64,000 bases of DNA from Peristeroidobacter soli (GCF_004138485.1 NZ_RYEV01000004.1:866803-930802), one strand, 5' to 3'; numbered from the stretch's first letter, positions 32,949 through 42,044 are shown. Numbers and translations: made by a program. Notes: generated by a model not told the origin, from the sequence alone.

Positions 32949-35261
32949 TCAGTGCGCACGCCCCGCCCCAATCCGCGCGTCGTACCACTCGAATACCCGG
33001 CGCCACTTGTCTCGAATGTTCTCCGGGTTGAACAGCAGATGGCCTTCGCCCCAATAGCGGACGAACACCGCCGGCTTGTTCAAGCGGTACAGCGCCGTGA
33101 ACAGTTCCTCCGACTGGGCGATGTTCGTGATCGGGTCGAGATCACCGTGCACTATCATCACCGGCGTTTCGATACGCGCCACGCCCAGTAACGGACTGTT
33201 GCGAAGGTAACGCTCCGGGGCGGTCCATGGCAGCTCACCGACGCCCGCCTGTCCGAGTTCCAACCAGGCGGCGCCGTTCAAAGCGGGGCCTTCGGCTTCG
33301 GCACTCACCGTCTCGGCAGCGTTGAACTTGCCATAAGCGCTGAAGAGATCGTAAATCCCGGCTTGCGCCACGGCGGCCTTGAAGCGATTCGTCTGTGTGA
33401 GGATGGTCACCGTGGCGAAGCCGCCATTGCTCTGGCCTTGAACGGCGATGTTGTCGCCATCGATATAGCCTGTGGCCACTGCCGCGTCGACCGCGCTCAT
33501 CAACAGTGCCGCCAGGCCCTCCGCCGGCTCTCTTCGTCCTTCGGTGCCACTGAGCGGCATCCCCGGATACAGCACGGCGTAACCGTGCGAGGCGAGCATG
33601 TAGCCGTTCAGATCGTTGCGATCTGCGATGCTCGGCCCGACGGTGAAGTTCGTTTGATTGTTCCGGCTGGGATAAACATCGCAGACCATGGGCACCGGAC
33701 GCCGCTTGTCCGCTGACGGCGGCAACAGCAGCCACGAAGCCAGCGCCGCGCCGTTGGGGCCACGATGTTCCAATCGAATCAGCGGGCCTCGATCGATCTC
33801 GGCCAGAGGTCGGTTCACGGTGGCCAATGTCACTGGCGGCTGCGACGGCCTCATCAGGGTGAGTGTTCCCACGCCGGATGTCTCCTGCGCGAGAGTCAAC
33901 TGCGCGCGTGTGTCCAACGCTGCGATCACGTTGCCTGTGGACGCGGCAGTCGCAGCGGCCAGCACCGCCGTTCTCGTGGCCGGCGCAATCTCACTTCCTG
34001 AGGGAGGCGGCACCTCCTTGGCGACACGATCCCCCACCAGATACCAGCGCTCCTCATTCGATGAAGCCGACGTTCCGAGCGCCGCAATCTCCTCGCCTCT
34101 CCACGCCCACTTGGGCCCGAGCGGAAAGGCGTTCGTGTGCATGGACAACTTCAAGTCACGAGTCGCAACCTGCCGTGTGACACCGGTCTTGCCATCGAAG
34201 CTCCAGATCCCAGCTTCCCGCCAGCTCGCGTTGGCAGATCGTGCGACGAAGCCAATCCGCCGTCCGCTCGCCGACCATGCCACGCCGGTCGGAGCGACAT
34301 CGCCGCATGCATCGCAGAGGGAACGTGCCTGAGCCGAGCGCACGTCGTAGAGCATCAGCTGCTTGTTGGAACCGCGGGCGAACGTGTGTTCATCGATGGG
34401 AATGGCCGCGTCGAGCGACGCCGGTTGGATTCGAACTGCAGCGACGGCGGTACGATCGGGCGAGAGAAACCAGGAAACGAAATTTCCCTCGGCCAGCGTC
34501 CGCATGTGCCCGGTCAGCACGTCCACCAGGACCAGCTGACCTTTGTTTCTCGGCTGATCGTGGATCGACTTGTAACTCCCGCTGCCGAGCACGCTGACGG
34601 TTGCATCCAGGCCCGTGTGCGACGTCTGCCACGAACGCTGCAGCTCGCCCGGTGGAAGCGCGCGCCCGGAACAGGACGCCGATTGCCGTCCGTCCGGACT
34701 CAGCGCATAGACAGCTTCGCGCGGTGACACCCACACCGGCCGCTGCGGGGCATGCGTGAAATGGCAGTCGGGTGTGCCTCGAAACTCTCGACGCTGTCCC
34801 GACGCGACTTCCAATGCGCCATAGGTCAACCGGTCCGCCGAAGACCGGGCATACAGGATGAAGGCGCCATCCGGCGAGATGCCTCGAAGCGAATAGCCAT
34901 CCGATCCCGTCGCTTCGAACAGCGGTCGCGGTTGCCCGCCGTTCTCCACGTCGTAGAGGAACAGCTTCGACTGTTCCTCGCCGTGTGAATTGACTCGACC
35001 GCGGCCGGCGGGGTCGCTTCGCGGCGGCAGATATTCATAAACGACATACCGGCCGAGCGGATCGAACTGCGCGCTTCGAATCGCTTCGATGCCCAGCAGA
35101 TCGTCAATGGTGAAGGCGCGCCCGCCTTCCGCGTGCGCGAGCATCGCGGCCAGGCCAATCCACAAACCAAACGCACGCAGCAGCGCCGGAGCGATGCGAG
35201 ACTGCGCGCGCTTCGTCCTCACGCCGGCGGGTCGAAGCAAGCTCACCAGAATGGATTTCAT
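32949..35261 (-). CDS. S9-like prolyl-oligopeptidase-family hydrolase (module III hydrolase)
   Basis: A 770-residue exported protein. A hydrophobic leader (LRAFGLWIGLAAMLAHAEG) is preceded by about 27 basic residues. A beta-propeller region covers roughly 50-480 (RGISPDGAFILYA, YALSPDGRQSA). The alpha/beta hydrolase domain follows, with nucleophile S611 in VQGQSNGGFAT, acid D709 in VHGDLDPITNIAQSEELF, and H741 in YWGEGHLLFNPENIRDKW. This is the S9 layout: the propeller restricts access so that short peptides are cleaved. Lasso-peptide isopeptidases (AtxE2 type) share the layout and also occur beside FecI/FecR/TBDR genes, so that is an alternative; no lasso biosynthesis genes are seen in the window. 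It lies 68 bp after the module III receptor. Start ATG at 35261; weak Shine-Dalgarno. Confidence 0.85.
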   Translation of the reverse strand: MKSILVSLLRPAGVRTKRAQSRIAPALLRAFGLWIGLAAMLAHAEGGRAFTIDDLLGIEAIRSAQFDPLGRYVVYEYLPPRSDPAGRGRVNSHGEEQSKLFLYDVENGGQPRPLFEATGSDGYSLRGISPDGAFILYARSSADRLTYGALEVASGQRREFRGTPDCHFTHAPQRPVWVSPREAVYALSPDGRQSASCSGRALPPGELQRSWQTSHTGLDATVSVLGSGSYKSIHDQPRNKGQLVLVDVLTGHMRTLAEGNFVSWFLSPDRTAVAAVRIQPASLDAAIPIDEHTFARGSNKQLMLYDVRSAQARSLCDACGDVAPTGVAWSASGRRIGFVARSANASWREAGIWSFDGKTGVTRQVATRDLKLSMHTNAFPLGPKWAWRGEEIAALGTSASSNEERWYLVGDRVAKEVPPPSGSEIAPATRTAVLAAATAASTGNVIAALDTRAQLTLAQETSGVGTLTLMRPSQPPVTLATVNRPLAEIDRGPLIRLEHRGPNGAALASWLLLPPSADKRRPVPMVCDVYPSRNNQTNFTVGPSIADRNDLNGYMLASHGYAVLYPGMPLSGTEGRREPAEGLAALLMSAVDAAVATGYIDGDNIAVQGQSNGGFATVTILTQTNRFKAAVAQAGIYDLFSAYGKFNAAETVSAEAEGPALNGAAWLELGQAGVGELPWTAPERYLRNSPLLGVARIETPVMIVHGDLDPITNIAQSEELFTALYRLNKPAVFVRYWGEGHLLFNPENIRDKWRRVFEWYDARIGAGRAH

Positions 35262-35287
35262 GACGACGTCCGGGTTGATTCAGACCA

Positions 35288-35305
35288 CGCGGCATCGTTG
35301 CCGCG
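35288..35305 (-). terminator. GC-rich hairpin at TBDR-hydrolase junction, module III
   Basis: CGCGGCA (35288-35294) and TGCCGCG (35299-35305) form a perfect 7-bp stem with a 4-nt loop between the receptor stop (35330) and the peptidase start (35261). No T-run follows, so it is a weak terminator at most, or a processing or stability element. Confidence 0.4.
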
Positions 35306-35329
35306 CGAGCCCGAGGTTCGAATCGACGG

Positions 35330-37942
35330 TTACTTGAAACGCTTGGTCAGCTCGACCGCGATGAAGCGATTGCGAGGCGACGCGTTGGCGGGATCGAACC
35401 CATAGATGCCGAAGCCCACATTGCTCAGGGTCTTGGGCGGGTTCTTGTCGAGCAGATTGAAGGCCGACAGGCGCAGTCCCAGGGTATCCATGTCGTACGC
35501 GAGGTTCAGATCGATCGTGGTCCACGAGCTGATGTGCGCCGAACCCGCCGTGTCGTCGATGCGATAGTCGTCCTGATAGTTCAAGTACAGATTGGCGGTC
35601 ACCGCGGCGACGCGATATCCCACCCGCCCCCGCAATTTCAGATCGATCGGGTTGTAGAGCGAGTTCATTTTGTTGACCAGCGGCGTGTTGGACGCGGCGC
35701 GCTGGTCGTACGTCAGCAAGTAAGTGGCATCGAGCCCGAGCGACAAGTAGCCCGCGCCGGCATCGGCGCCATAGTTCACCACGAAATCCAGGCCGCTGAC
35801 GTAGGTCTCGCTCAAGTTACGCAGCACGCCGGCCACGTTGATGATCTGCGCCTGGTACGGATCGGCCAACTGATTCAACGAGTACAGGCTGGCCAGCAGA
35901 TCGGCGATCTGACCCTGCGAGGGATTGAAGATCACCGTGCCCGATGGAAACAGACTGGGATTGTTGAACGCCTGATTCGGCGCGTCGTACGCGTTGTTGG
36001 TCACCGGCACCGGCGTGGTCGCGAGTCGGTTGGAAAACTCGATGTCGAACCAGTTGACCGAGAACGACACGTCGTGACGGCCCCAGCGATCGTTGAAATC
36101 CAGCCCCGCGGTCCAGGCCTTGGAGGTCTCCGCTTCGAGATCCTTGCCAGTGCCGAACACAGTCAATGCAACGACATCCGCGATGGACGGATCGCCCGGC
36201 GTGAGATTGAATATGCCGTTCGTGTAGGAAGTCCGCGCCGACAAGGCGCCGAGGTCCACCGCGCCCACGCGGCCCAACGGCGGCGGATTGAATGAGGTGC
36301 TGTAAGAGCCGCGCAGTTTCAGCGATTCCACCGGTTGCCACAGCACACCGACTTTCTCGTTGGTGGTCGAGCCAAAGTCGTCGTAGTCATCGCGGCGGCC
36401 CGAGACATTCAGTTCCAGGCGTTGCACGCCCGGCAGCGCGTTGGCGGGACCGATCACCGGCACCAATGCTTCGCCATAGAACGCGTTGGCTCGACGATCG
36501 GCATCCCGATCCGTCACACCGCTGATGACGTTGGTGTTGCTGAAGCCTTCTTCGCGATAGTGACCGCCCAACGCCAGCATCAACTGGCCGCCCGGCAAGG
36601 TGAGCACGGGGCCCGAGGCTCTGAGATCCGTGGTCCAGATATCGGATTCGATCTTGCGCTTGCGTGGCCCCGTCGTGCCGGTCGTGTCCGTCTCGCCATT
36701 CACGTAGCTGTAGGCGCCGGACAGATCCACGTACCACGAACCGCCCACGCGCCAGGACAGATCGATCGAGCTGTTCAAGTTCTCCGAGGTCGGCTCGGAG
36801 TGAAATCGATTCGCCGCCGGGTTGTAGAAGTTCTGGACGGCTTTGCGTTCGGAATAGACGATGCTGCTCGATAGTTTCAGATCGTCGGTCAGCTGCTGGG
36901 CGCCCGACGCGAGCACGCTGTTACGTCGCTGTGCCGGCATCAGGTCGTTCGGCAGAGGCGCGCCACGCGAGAAATCGCGATCCGCCGCGCTCAATGCGCC
37001 CTGATCGAAATACTCATACACGAGCAATGCGTTGCCGCTGTCCCAGCTCGTACCCGCCGTGATGCTGGCGCGATATTCGTCCTGATCGCCCTCGGTCACG
37101 GTGCCATAGCGCAGGCTGGCTTCGATGCCGTCGTATTTATCACGCAGGATGAAGTTCACGACGCCGGAAACGGCATCACCGCCATAGATTGACGAGGCGC
37201 CATCGGAGAGCACTTCCACTCGCTCGATTGCCGAGGCCGGAATCATCGAGATATCGACGAAGTCACCGATGCCTGACGATGGTGCGATTCGCTGACCGTT
37301 GAGCAACACCAGTGTGCTGCCCGAGCCCAGGCCACGCAGATTCACGCCTGTGCCGGCAGTGCCGGAGGTCGCGCCATTGAAGCTTGCGTTGTCGTCGCCG
37401 GGCGCGCCCCATGAGAGTGTTTCCGTGGAGCCGCCACCGAAATTCTGCGGCAAGCGATTGACGAATTCCTGAGCGGTCGACGCGCCCGAGGCGATGATGT
37501 CTTCGCGGCCATAGATTCGCACCGGCGAGCTTTCGGCCGCCGCGCCACGAATGTTCGATCCGGTGACGACGATCTCATCGAGAACGACCGGCCGGTCGCC
37601 GAGCGCGGCGGTCGGCTCCTTTGGCGTCGTTTGTTCGCGCACCGGGGCGATCAACATGGCGCCGGTCTCATCGATGCTCAACTTGAGCGGCGTGCCTTCG
37701 AGCAGCCTGGTCACCGCGTCCTGCAGGGACAGATTGCCGTGGATGCCCCGGGTGCTGAAACCTTTCAGCTGCTCCGGGTTGTACATGAGCTCGGCACCGG
37801 ATTGCTTGGCGAGCGCTTCGAGCGCTGTAACCAACTCACCCGCGGGAATGTCGAGACGCCCCGGCTCGGCGGCGTGCGCGCTCAACACGGTGGAACAGGC
37901 AAGGAACAGCGCGATGGATCGTGGCAGTACGGACTTCAACAT
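35330..37942 (-). CDS. TonB-dependent transducer-receptor with STN domain (module III)
   Basis: An 870-residue receptor. Signal peptide: RSIALFLACSTVLSAHA. STN at about 27-105 (LDIPAGELVTALEALAKQ, GIHGNLSLQDAVTRLLEG). TonB box: LDEIVVTGSNIRG. The plug has VNLRGLGSGSTLVLLNGQR and VEVLSDGASSIYGGDAVSG; the barrel ends RNRFIAVELTKRFK. The ATG at 37942 has a strong GGGGAGGA five bases upstream. It shares with module II the STN wording (LDIPAG, ALAKQ, LLEGTPL), the EIVVTG-NIRG box and the C-terminal line (NASPLGRFV or NASPRNRFI), consistent with duplication. Found directly downstream of FecR and upstream of the S9-like peptidase. Ligand unknown; a peptide is likely. Confidence 0.9.
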   Translation of the reverse strand: MLKSVLPRSIALFLACSTVLSAHAAEPGRLDIPAGELVTALEALAKQSGAELMYNPEQLKGFSTRGIHGNLSLQDAVTRLLEGTPLKLSIDETGAMLIAPVREQTTPKEPTAALGDRPVVLDEIVVTGSNIRGAAAESSPVRIYGREDIIASGASTAQEFVNRLPQNFGGGSTETLSWGAPGDDNASFNGATSGTAGTGVNLRGLGSGSTLVLLNGQRIAPSSGIGDFVDISMIPASAIERVEVLSDGASSIYGGDAVSGVVNFILRDKYDGIEASLRYGTVTEGDQDEYRASITAGTSWDSGNALLVYEYFDQGALSAADRDFSRGAPLPNDLMPAQRRNSVLASGAQQLTDDLKLSSSIVYSERKAVQNFYNPAANRFHSEPTSENLNSSIDLSWRVGGSWYVDLSGAYSYVNGETDTTGTTGPRKRKIESDIWTTDLRASGPVLTLPGGQLMLALGGHYREEGFSNTNVISGVTDRDADRRANAFYGEALVPVIGPANALPGVQRLELNVSGRRDDYDDFGSTTNEKVGVLWQPVESLKLRGSYSTSFNPPPLGRVGAVDLGALSARTSYTNGIFNLTPGDPSIADVVALTVFGTGKDLEAETSKAWTAGLDFNDRWGRHDVSFSVNWFDIEFSNRLATTPVPVTNNAYDAPNQAFNNPSLFPSGTVIFNPSQGQIADLLASLYSLNQLADPYQAQIINVAGVLRNLSETYVSGLDFVVNYGADAGAGYLSLGLDATYLLTYDQRAASNTPLVNKMNSLYNPIDLKLRGRVGYRVAAVTANLYLNYQDDYRIDDTAGSAHISSWTTIDLNLAYDMDTLGLRLSAFNLLDKNPPKTLSNVGFGIYGFDPANASPRNRFIAVELTKRFK

Positions 37943-38029
37943 TTCATCCTCCCCAGGGCGGCTCTGATAGGTCGGCCGCTATCTACCGGGACGAATGAAT
38001 TCGACAAAGCCACCGGTGCGCGTCGTCGA

Positions 38030-39103
38030 TCAATGCGCTTCGGGCTCGATCGACAACACGTCGTCGCGTCGCTCGATACGAACCGGATAGCCCTGTTCCA
38101 GCAACCGTGCGAAGCCATCGACATTGGTGGCTCGGAAGTTGCCACCGATGCGCAAGGTTGCCAGCGAAGGATCGCCGATCACGAGTTGTCGTGTGTTGTA
38201 ACGATTGAATTCGGTGACGGCCTCGGCCAGCGCACGATCTCTAAAGACCAGATAGCCGGAGCGCCAGCTCAGATATTCCTCAGCCTCCGGCAGGGGCTTC
38301 TGTTGTACCAGGACGCCGGCGGGGCTCGCCGTCGCGACGTTGCCAGCGGCGAGCTGTGTCGGTGGCGCCGAAGCCGCGCGATTGTCTTCGACACGCACGC
38401 GCCCTTCCGTGACGACCACATGAACATCGTCGCCCTCACGTCGCACTGAGAATTTAGTGCCGACCGCAATGACCCGCTTGTTGCCGGCGCTGACGACGAA
38501 CGGCCGGGTCGCGTCCTTCGCGACTTCGAAGAACGCTTCGCCGCGCTCGATATCCACGTGGCGTTCGGTATCGGAGAGGACGATTCGAATGCGGCTGTCG
38601 GTATTGAGCGTGACGTTCGAGCCGTCCGCTATCGGCACGCGCGCGACGCCGCCGACCGGCGTGTGATACGACGGGCCGGCGGGCCAAAGAAACCAGCCAA
38701 TCGTCAGCACGCTCAGCAGCGCGCATGCCGCCATCGCCTGCCAACGCGGCGCTCGGCTTCGCCTCGCCGCTGGAGCAGATTGACCCGAGCCGCTCGCATC
38801 GGCTGTCGGCCGCACCGGCGACGCATCGCTCGCCGCCGCTGCCGTCGACGCGGCATCGAAAAACGGCGTCAACTGCCACTCTCCGGTCCCCGGCACCGTC
38901 CCACTCGGCAAGCCCGCCCCCAACGCCTTCAGTCGCCCCGCCTCCTGCCAGGCTGCATTGACTCGAATGAACGCCACACGATTCCGCGTCGACGCCTGCA
39001 ACCATTCGTTGAACGACGACTCATCGGCGTCGGTCCAGCCTTCGCCGACGCGCCTCGCGAGCCAAACCGCCGCGGTTTTTTCACTATCGTTATTGCTGTC
39101 CAT
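38030..39103 (-). CDS. FecR-family anti-sigma regulator (module III)
   Basis: A 357-residue FecR protein: DUF4880 at about 8-62 (AAVWLARRVGEGWTDADESS, VAFIRVNAAWQEAGRLKAL), a proline/alanine-rich spacer, a membrane helix at about 121-140 (WQAMAACALLSVLTIGWFLW), the FecR domain (TPVGGVARVPIADGSNVTL, FVVSAGNKRVIAVGTKFSV), and the C-terminal segment (AVTEFNRYNTRQLVIGDP). ATG at 39103 overlaps the sigma gene by 14 bp. The cytoplasmic spacer between DUF4880 and the membrane helix is about 20 residues longer than in module II and is rich in Ala, Ser and Pro. It should link the module III receptor to its sigma factor. Confidence 0.9.
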   Translation of the reverse strand: MDSNNDSEKTAAVWLARRVGEGWTDADESSFNEWLQASTRNRVAFIRVNAAWQEAGRLKALGAGLPSGTVPGTGEWQLTPFFDAASTAAAASDASPVRPTADASGSGQSAPAARRSRAPRWQAMAACALLSVLTIGWFLWPAGPSYHTPVGGVARVPIADGSNVTLNTDSRIRIVLSDTERHVDIERGEAFFEVAKDATRPFVVSAGNKRVIAVGTKFSVRREGDDVHVVVTEGRVRVEDNRAASAPPTQLAAGNVATASPAGVLVQQKPLPEAEEYLSWRSGYLVFRDRALAEAVTEFNRYNTRQLVIGDPSLATLRIGGNFRATNVDGFARLLEQGYPVRIERRDDVLSIEPEAH

Positions 39104-39674
39104 GCTCGTACTCACGCTGCTTCGACTCGTCCTCCGGTGGCTTGGTCGGGGCGCTCCGGCCCTGCATGCCGCCAAACAGAAAGTTCGCGAGCAGTTCCAT
39201 GCCGCGTGCCAGATGTTTCTCGATGGTGCCGTGATTGACGCCCATGCGGTCGGCCGTGTCGCGCGTCGAGAGCTCTTCGACCCGGCGCAGCCAGACGACC
39301 TCGCGGCACTTCGGCGGCAAAGAGTCGAATGCATGCGCCATCCGCTGCAACTCCTGGCGGGCGCCGGTGCGGCGTTCGGGAGAGGCTTCATCGACGAGCA
39401 GGTTCAAGGCGTCGATATCGCCGGTGGCCTCGATGGAGACGATGCGTCCCCGGCGCACCCGATCCGTCATGAGATTGCGGGCGGTCGTGAACAGGAAGGC
39501 TTTGGGTGCCGCCGGCCGCGCTCTCAGGGCCGACTCATAAACGCGCACATAGATGTCCTGGCGGAGGTCGTGGACCTCATCCGGCTTGGGCCAGGAGCGC
39601 GCCAGGTAGCGCACCAATGACTCCTCGTGCACGAGAATCTCGCGCGCGAACCAAGTGTCCAGGGAGTCATCCAT
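39090..39674 (-). CDS. FecI-type ECF sigma factor (module III)
   Basis: A 194-residue ECF sigma factor, region 2 at about 5-85 (DTWFAREILVHEESLVRYLA, VHDLRQDIYVRVYES) and region 4 at about 115-172 (LPPKCREVVWLRRVEELST, then DTADRMGVNHGTIEKHLARG). It is the clear paralogue of the module II sigma factor, but the recognition helix differs (NHGTIEKHL against SEKTVESHV), so the two may prefer different promoters. The start is ATG at 39674; GGGG is only a base away and forms part of a 9-bp inverted repeat in the leader. It overlaps FecR by 14 bp. Confidence 0.9.
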   Translation of the reverse strand: MDDSLDTWFAREILVHEESLVRYLARSWPKPDEVHDLRQDIYVRVYESALRARPAAPKAFLFTTARNLMTDRVRRGRIVSIEATGDIDALNLLVDEASPERRTGARQELQRMAHAFDSLPPKCREVVWLRRVEELSTRDTADRMGVNHGTIEKHLARGMELLANFLFGGMQGRSAPTKPPEDESKQREYEHGQQ

Positions 39675-39675
39675 A

Positions 39676-39708
39676 CCCCGGTGACATTACAACCAATGCT
39701 CACCGGGG
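39676..39708. promoter_or_regulatory. 9-bp inverted repeat in module III FecI leader
   Basis: CCCCGGTGA (39676-39684) and TCACCGGGG (39700-39708) are perfectly complementary, 15 bases apart, ending two bases before the sigma start codon at 39674. In the transcript it makes a strong stem-loop that would cover the ribosome entry region; as DNA it could be an operator. Confidence 0.5.
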
Positions 39709-39760
39709 GCAGGACTTTATTTTCGCGGGGAGACTGGGGGGACGGGGCGCCCCGCTCGTC

Positions 39761-41809
39761 TCACCAGATCTTCACGCGCTGGTCGGGCGGCAGGTACAGC
39801 TTGTCCGTGGGCTTGATGTCGAACGCCTGGTACCACTCATCCATGTTACGCACCGCTCCGTTCACGCGGAACTTCGAGGGGCTGTGTGGATCCGACAACA
39901 CCTGCACACGCAGCGCCTCGTCGCGGTACTTGGCACGCCAGATCTGCGCCCACGACAGGAAGAAGCGTTGCTCGCCCGTGAGCCCGTCGATGACCGGTGC
40001 CGGCTTGCCGTGCAACGACAGCTTGTACGCATGCAAGGACATGCTGAGCCCGCCCAGATCGCCGATGTTCTCGCCGATGGTGATCGCACCGTTGACGTTC
40101 AATCCCGGCAGCGCTTCGAACGACGAATACTGCGCGATCAGCTTCTTGGTCTGTTCGGTAAACGCGGCGGCGTCCGCCTCGGTCCACCAGTCCTCGAGAC
40201 TGCCGTCGGCGGCGAACTTGCGGCCCTGGTCGTCGAAGCCGTGGCCGATCTCGTGTCCGATCACCGCACCGATGCCACCGTAATTCACCGCGTCGTCCGC
40301 GTTCGGATCGAAGAACGGCGGCTGCAGGATGGCGGCCGGGAAGACGATCTCGTTGTTCAGCGGATTGTAGTAAGCGTTCACCCGCTGCGGCGTCATGTAC
40401 CACTCATTGCGATCGACAGGCTGATCGAGCCGCGCGATGTCCCGCCGCCAATCCCACAGCTGCGCACGCTTGATGTTGCCGATCACGTCGCCGCGACGGA
40501 CCTCGAGACCTGAGTAGTCCTTCCATTCATCGGGATAACCGATCTTGGTCACGAACGTGCCGAGCTTCTCGAGCGCACGCTTGCGGGTGTCGTCGCCGAG
40601 CCAGCTCGACTGCTCCAATCGCTCTTTCAACGACGCGCGCAGGTTCGCGACCAGCGCCTGCATCTTCGCTTTCGACTCGGGCGGAAAGTGTTTCTCGACG
40701 TACATGCGCCCGACCAGCTCACCGACGCCTTTGTTCGCCTCGGCGATCGCGCGCTTCCAACGATCGCGCTGTACCGGCTGGCCTCTGACGACCTTGCCGT
40801 TGAACGCGAACTGCGCGTCGTCGAATCGCTTGGGCAGATAGGCGGCCTGATTGTTCAGCGTGTGAAACGTGAGGTAGGCCTGCAACGTATCCAGCGAAGC
40901 GCGATTGACGAGTTGAGCCGCGTCGCGAATGGCGGTCGTGGGGCCCAACACGAAGTTCTCACGCGTCGGGATTTCCTTCGCTTGCAAATAAGCCTGCCAA
41001 TCGAAGCCCGGCGCATAGGCCAGCAGCTGCGCCTTGGTGTAAGGATTGTAGGTGGCGTCCGCGTCGCGCAGCCGCTCGATGGGCCAGTAAACCTGAGCGA
41101 GCGATGTTTCGAATGCGAGGATCGCCTTGGCCTTGGCCGCCGCATCGCTCACGCCGCCGAGCGTCAGCATCTGTTCGATATAGGCGAGATACTGCCCGCG
41201 CACTTCCTTCAGCTTGGCATCGTCCTTCAAATAATAGTCGCGATTGGGCAAGCCCAGACCCGACTGGCCGATCTCCAGCGAATACTTGTCGGGACGCTTC
41301 GCATCGGGTGTGGCGAAGATCTTGAACACCGACGGCATGCCCGTGGTGCCGAACAAAGTGGCGATGTCCTTCTTGTCCTTCGCGGCCTGGATGCGCGACA
41401 GATCCGCCGCGATGGGCTCGAGCCCCGCCTTCTCGATGCCGGCCTCATCCATGAAGCTCGCGTAATAGTCCCCCACCTGCTGAGACGCCGAACCTTGCGC
41501 GCCGGGCGCGGCGACGGCGGCCTCGATCAACGAGCGCAACTGAACTTCGATGTCGTCGGCGATTTTCACGAACGGGCCGTAGGACGTGCGGTCCTCCGGA
41601 ATCTGGAAGCTCGACAGCCATTTGCCGCCGGCATGGGCGAAGAAATCGTCGCCGGCCGGCACGGCCGGATCGGCCGCCGAGCGGTCCAGACCGAACGCAC
41701 CGATGGCGGGCTTGGGCGCGGACTGGTTGGGACCCTCGCTGACACCACAGGCGGCAACGAGAACGGCGGCGGGCAGCAGTGCCAGCCAGTGCTTGCTGAT
41801 CTGAACCAT
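39761..41809 (-). CDS. M13-family metallopeptidase lipoprotein (neprilysin/PepO-like, module IV hydrolase)
   Basis: A 682-residue zinc endopeptidase. A lipoprotein signal (LALLPAAVLVAACGVSEG, with lipobox cysteine C21) anchors it to a membrane facing the periplasm. The zinc motif is H519-E-I-G-H523 in AVIGHEIGHGFDDQGR; the third ligand is E580 in ITIGENIGDLGG. NAYYNPLNNEIVFPAAIL is the substrate-binding segment of the family, and the protein ends VKIW like many M13 enzymes. The length is normal for the family, which cleaves peptides of up to about 40 residues on the amino side of hydrophobic residues. It lies 235 bp after the module IV receptor, separated by two hairpins. In this position it should trim peptides taken in by that receptor. 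No missing active-site residue was seen. Confidence 0.92.
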   Translation of the reverse strand: MVQISKHWLALLPAAVLVAACGVSEGPNQSAPKPAIGAFGLDRSAADPAVPAGDDFFAHAGGKWLSSFQIPEDRTSYGPFVKIADDIEVQLRSLIEAAVAAPGAQGSASQQVGDYYASFMDEAGIEKAGLEPIAADLSRIQAAKDKKDIATLFGTTGMPSVFKIFATPDAKRPDKYSLEIGQSGLGLPNRDYYLKDDAKLKEVRGQYLAYIEQMLTLGGVSDAAAKAKAILAFETSLAQVYWPIERLRDADATYNPYTKAQLLAYAPGFDWQAYLQAKEIPTRENFVLGPTTAIRDAAQLVNRASLDTLQAYLTFHTLNNQAAYLPKRFDDAQFAFNGKVVRGQPVQRDRWKRAIAEANKGVGELVGRMYVEKHFPPESKAKMQALVANLRASLKERLEQSSWLGDDTRKRALEKLGTFVTKIGYPDEWKDYSGLEVRRGDVIGNIKRAQLWDWRRDIARLDQPVDRNEWYMTPQRVNAYYNPLNNEIVFPAAILQPPFFDPNADDAVNYGGIGAVIGHEIGHGFDDQGRKFAADGSLEDWWTEADAAAFTEQTKKLIAQYSSFEALPGLNVNGAITIGENIGDLGGLSMSLHAYKLSLHGKPAPVIDGLTGEQRFFLSWAQIWRAKYRDEALRVQVLSDPHSPSKFRVNGAVRNMDEWYQAFDIKPTDKLYLPPDQRVKIW

Positions 41810-41853
41810 CGAGGCTATGGATCCTTTCGAGGAGGAAGGGCGGGTTTGAGCAA

Positions 41854-41907
41854 GGCGGCGTCCCTGCCGCCCGTGCTACAGGCCGGGCCGTCGCAGCGGC
41901 CCGGCCT
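41854..41907 (-). terminator. Two hairpins between module IV receptor and M13 peptidase
   Basis: GGCGGC (41854-41859) pairs with GCCGCC (41866-41871), followed on the minus strand by TTGCTC. AGGCCGGGCC (41880-41889) pairs with GGCCCGGCCT (41898-41907), a perfect 10-bp stem, followed on the plus strand by TTGTC. They lie downstream of the receptor stop (42045) and upstream of the peptidase start (41809). This is probably a terminator or attenuator. Confidence 0.55.
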
Positions 41908-42044
41908 TTGTCGGTCGCGGAGGGGGAAACCAACGCGATGACGACGACTGGTAAGACGATCCACGCCCCAAAACCCCTACCCAGCGCGCGAATCGACTTC
42001 GCTCTATAGAGCGGCTGGCGCGCGAAAATGGTTACCCGCGAGGC

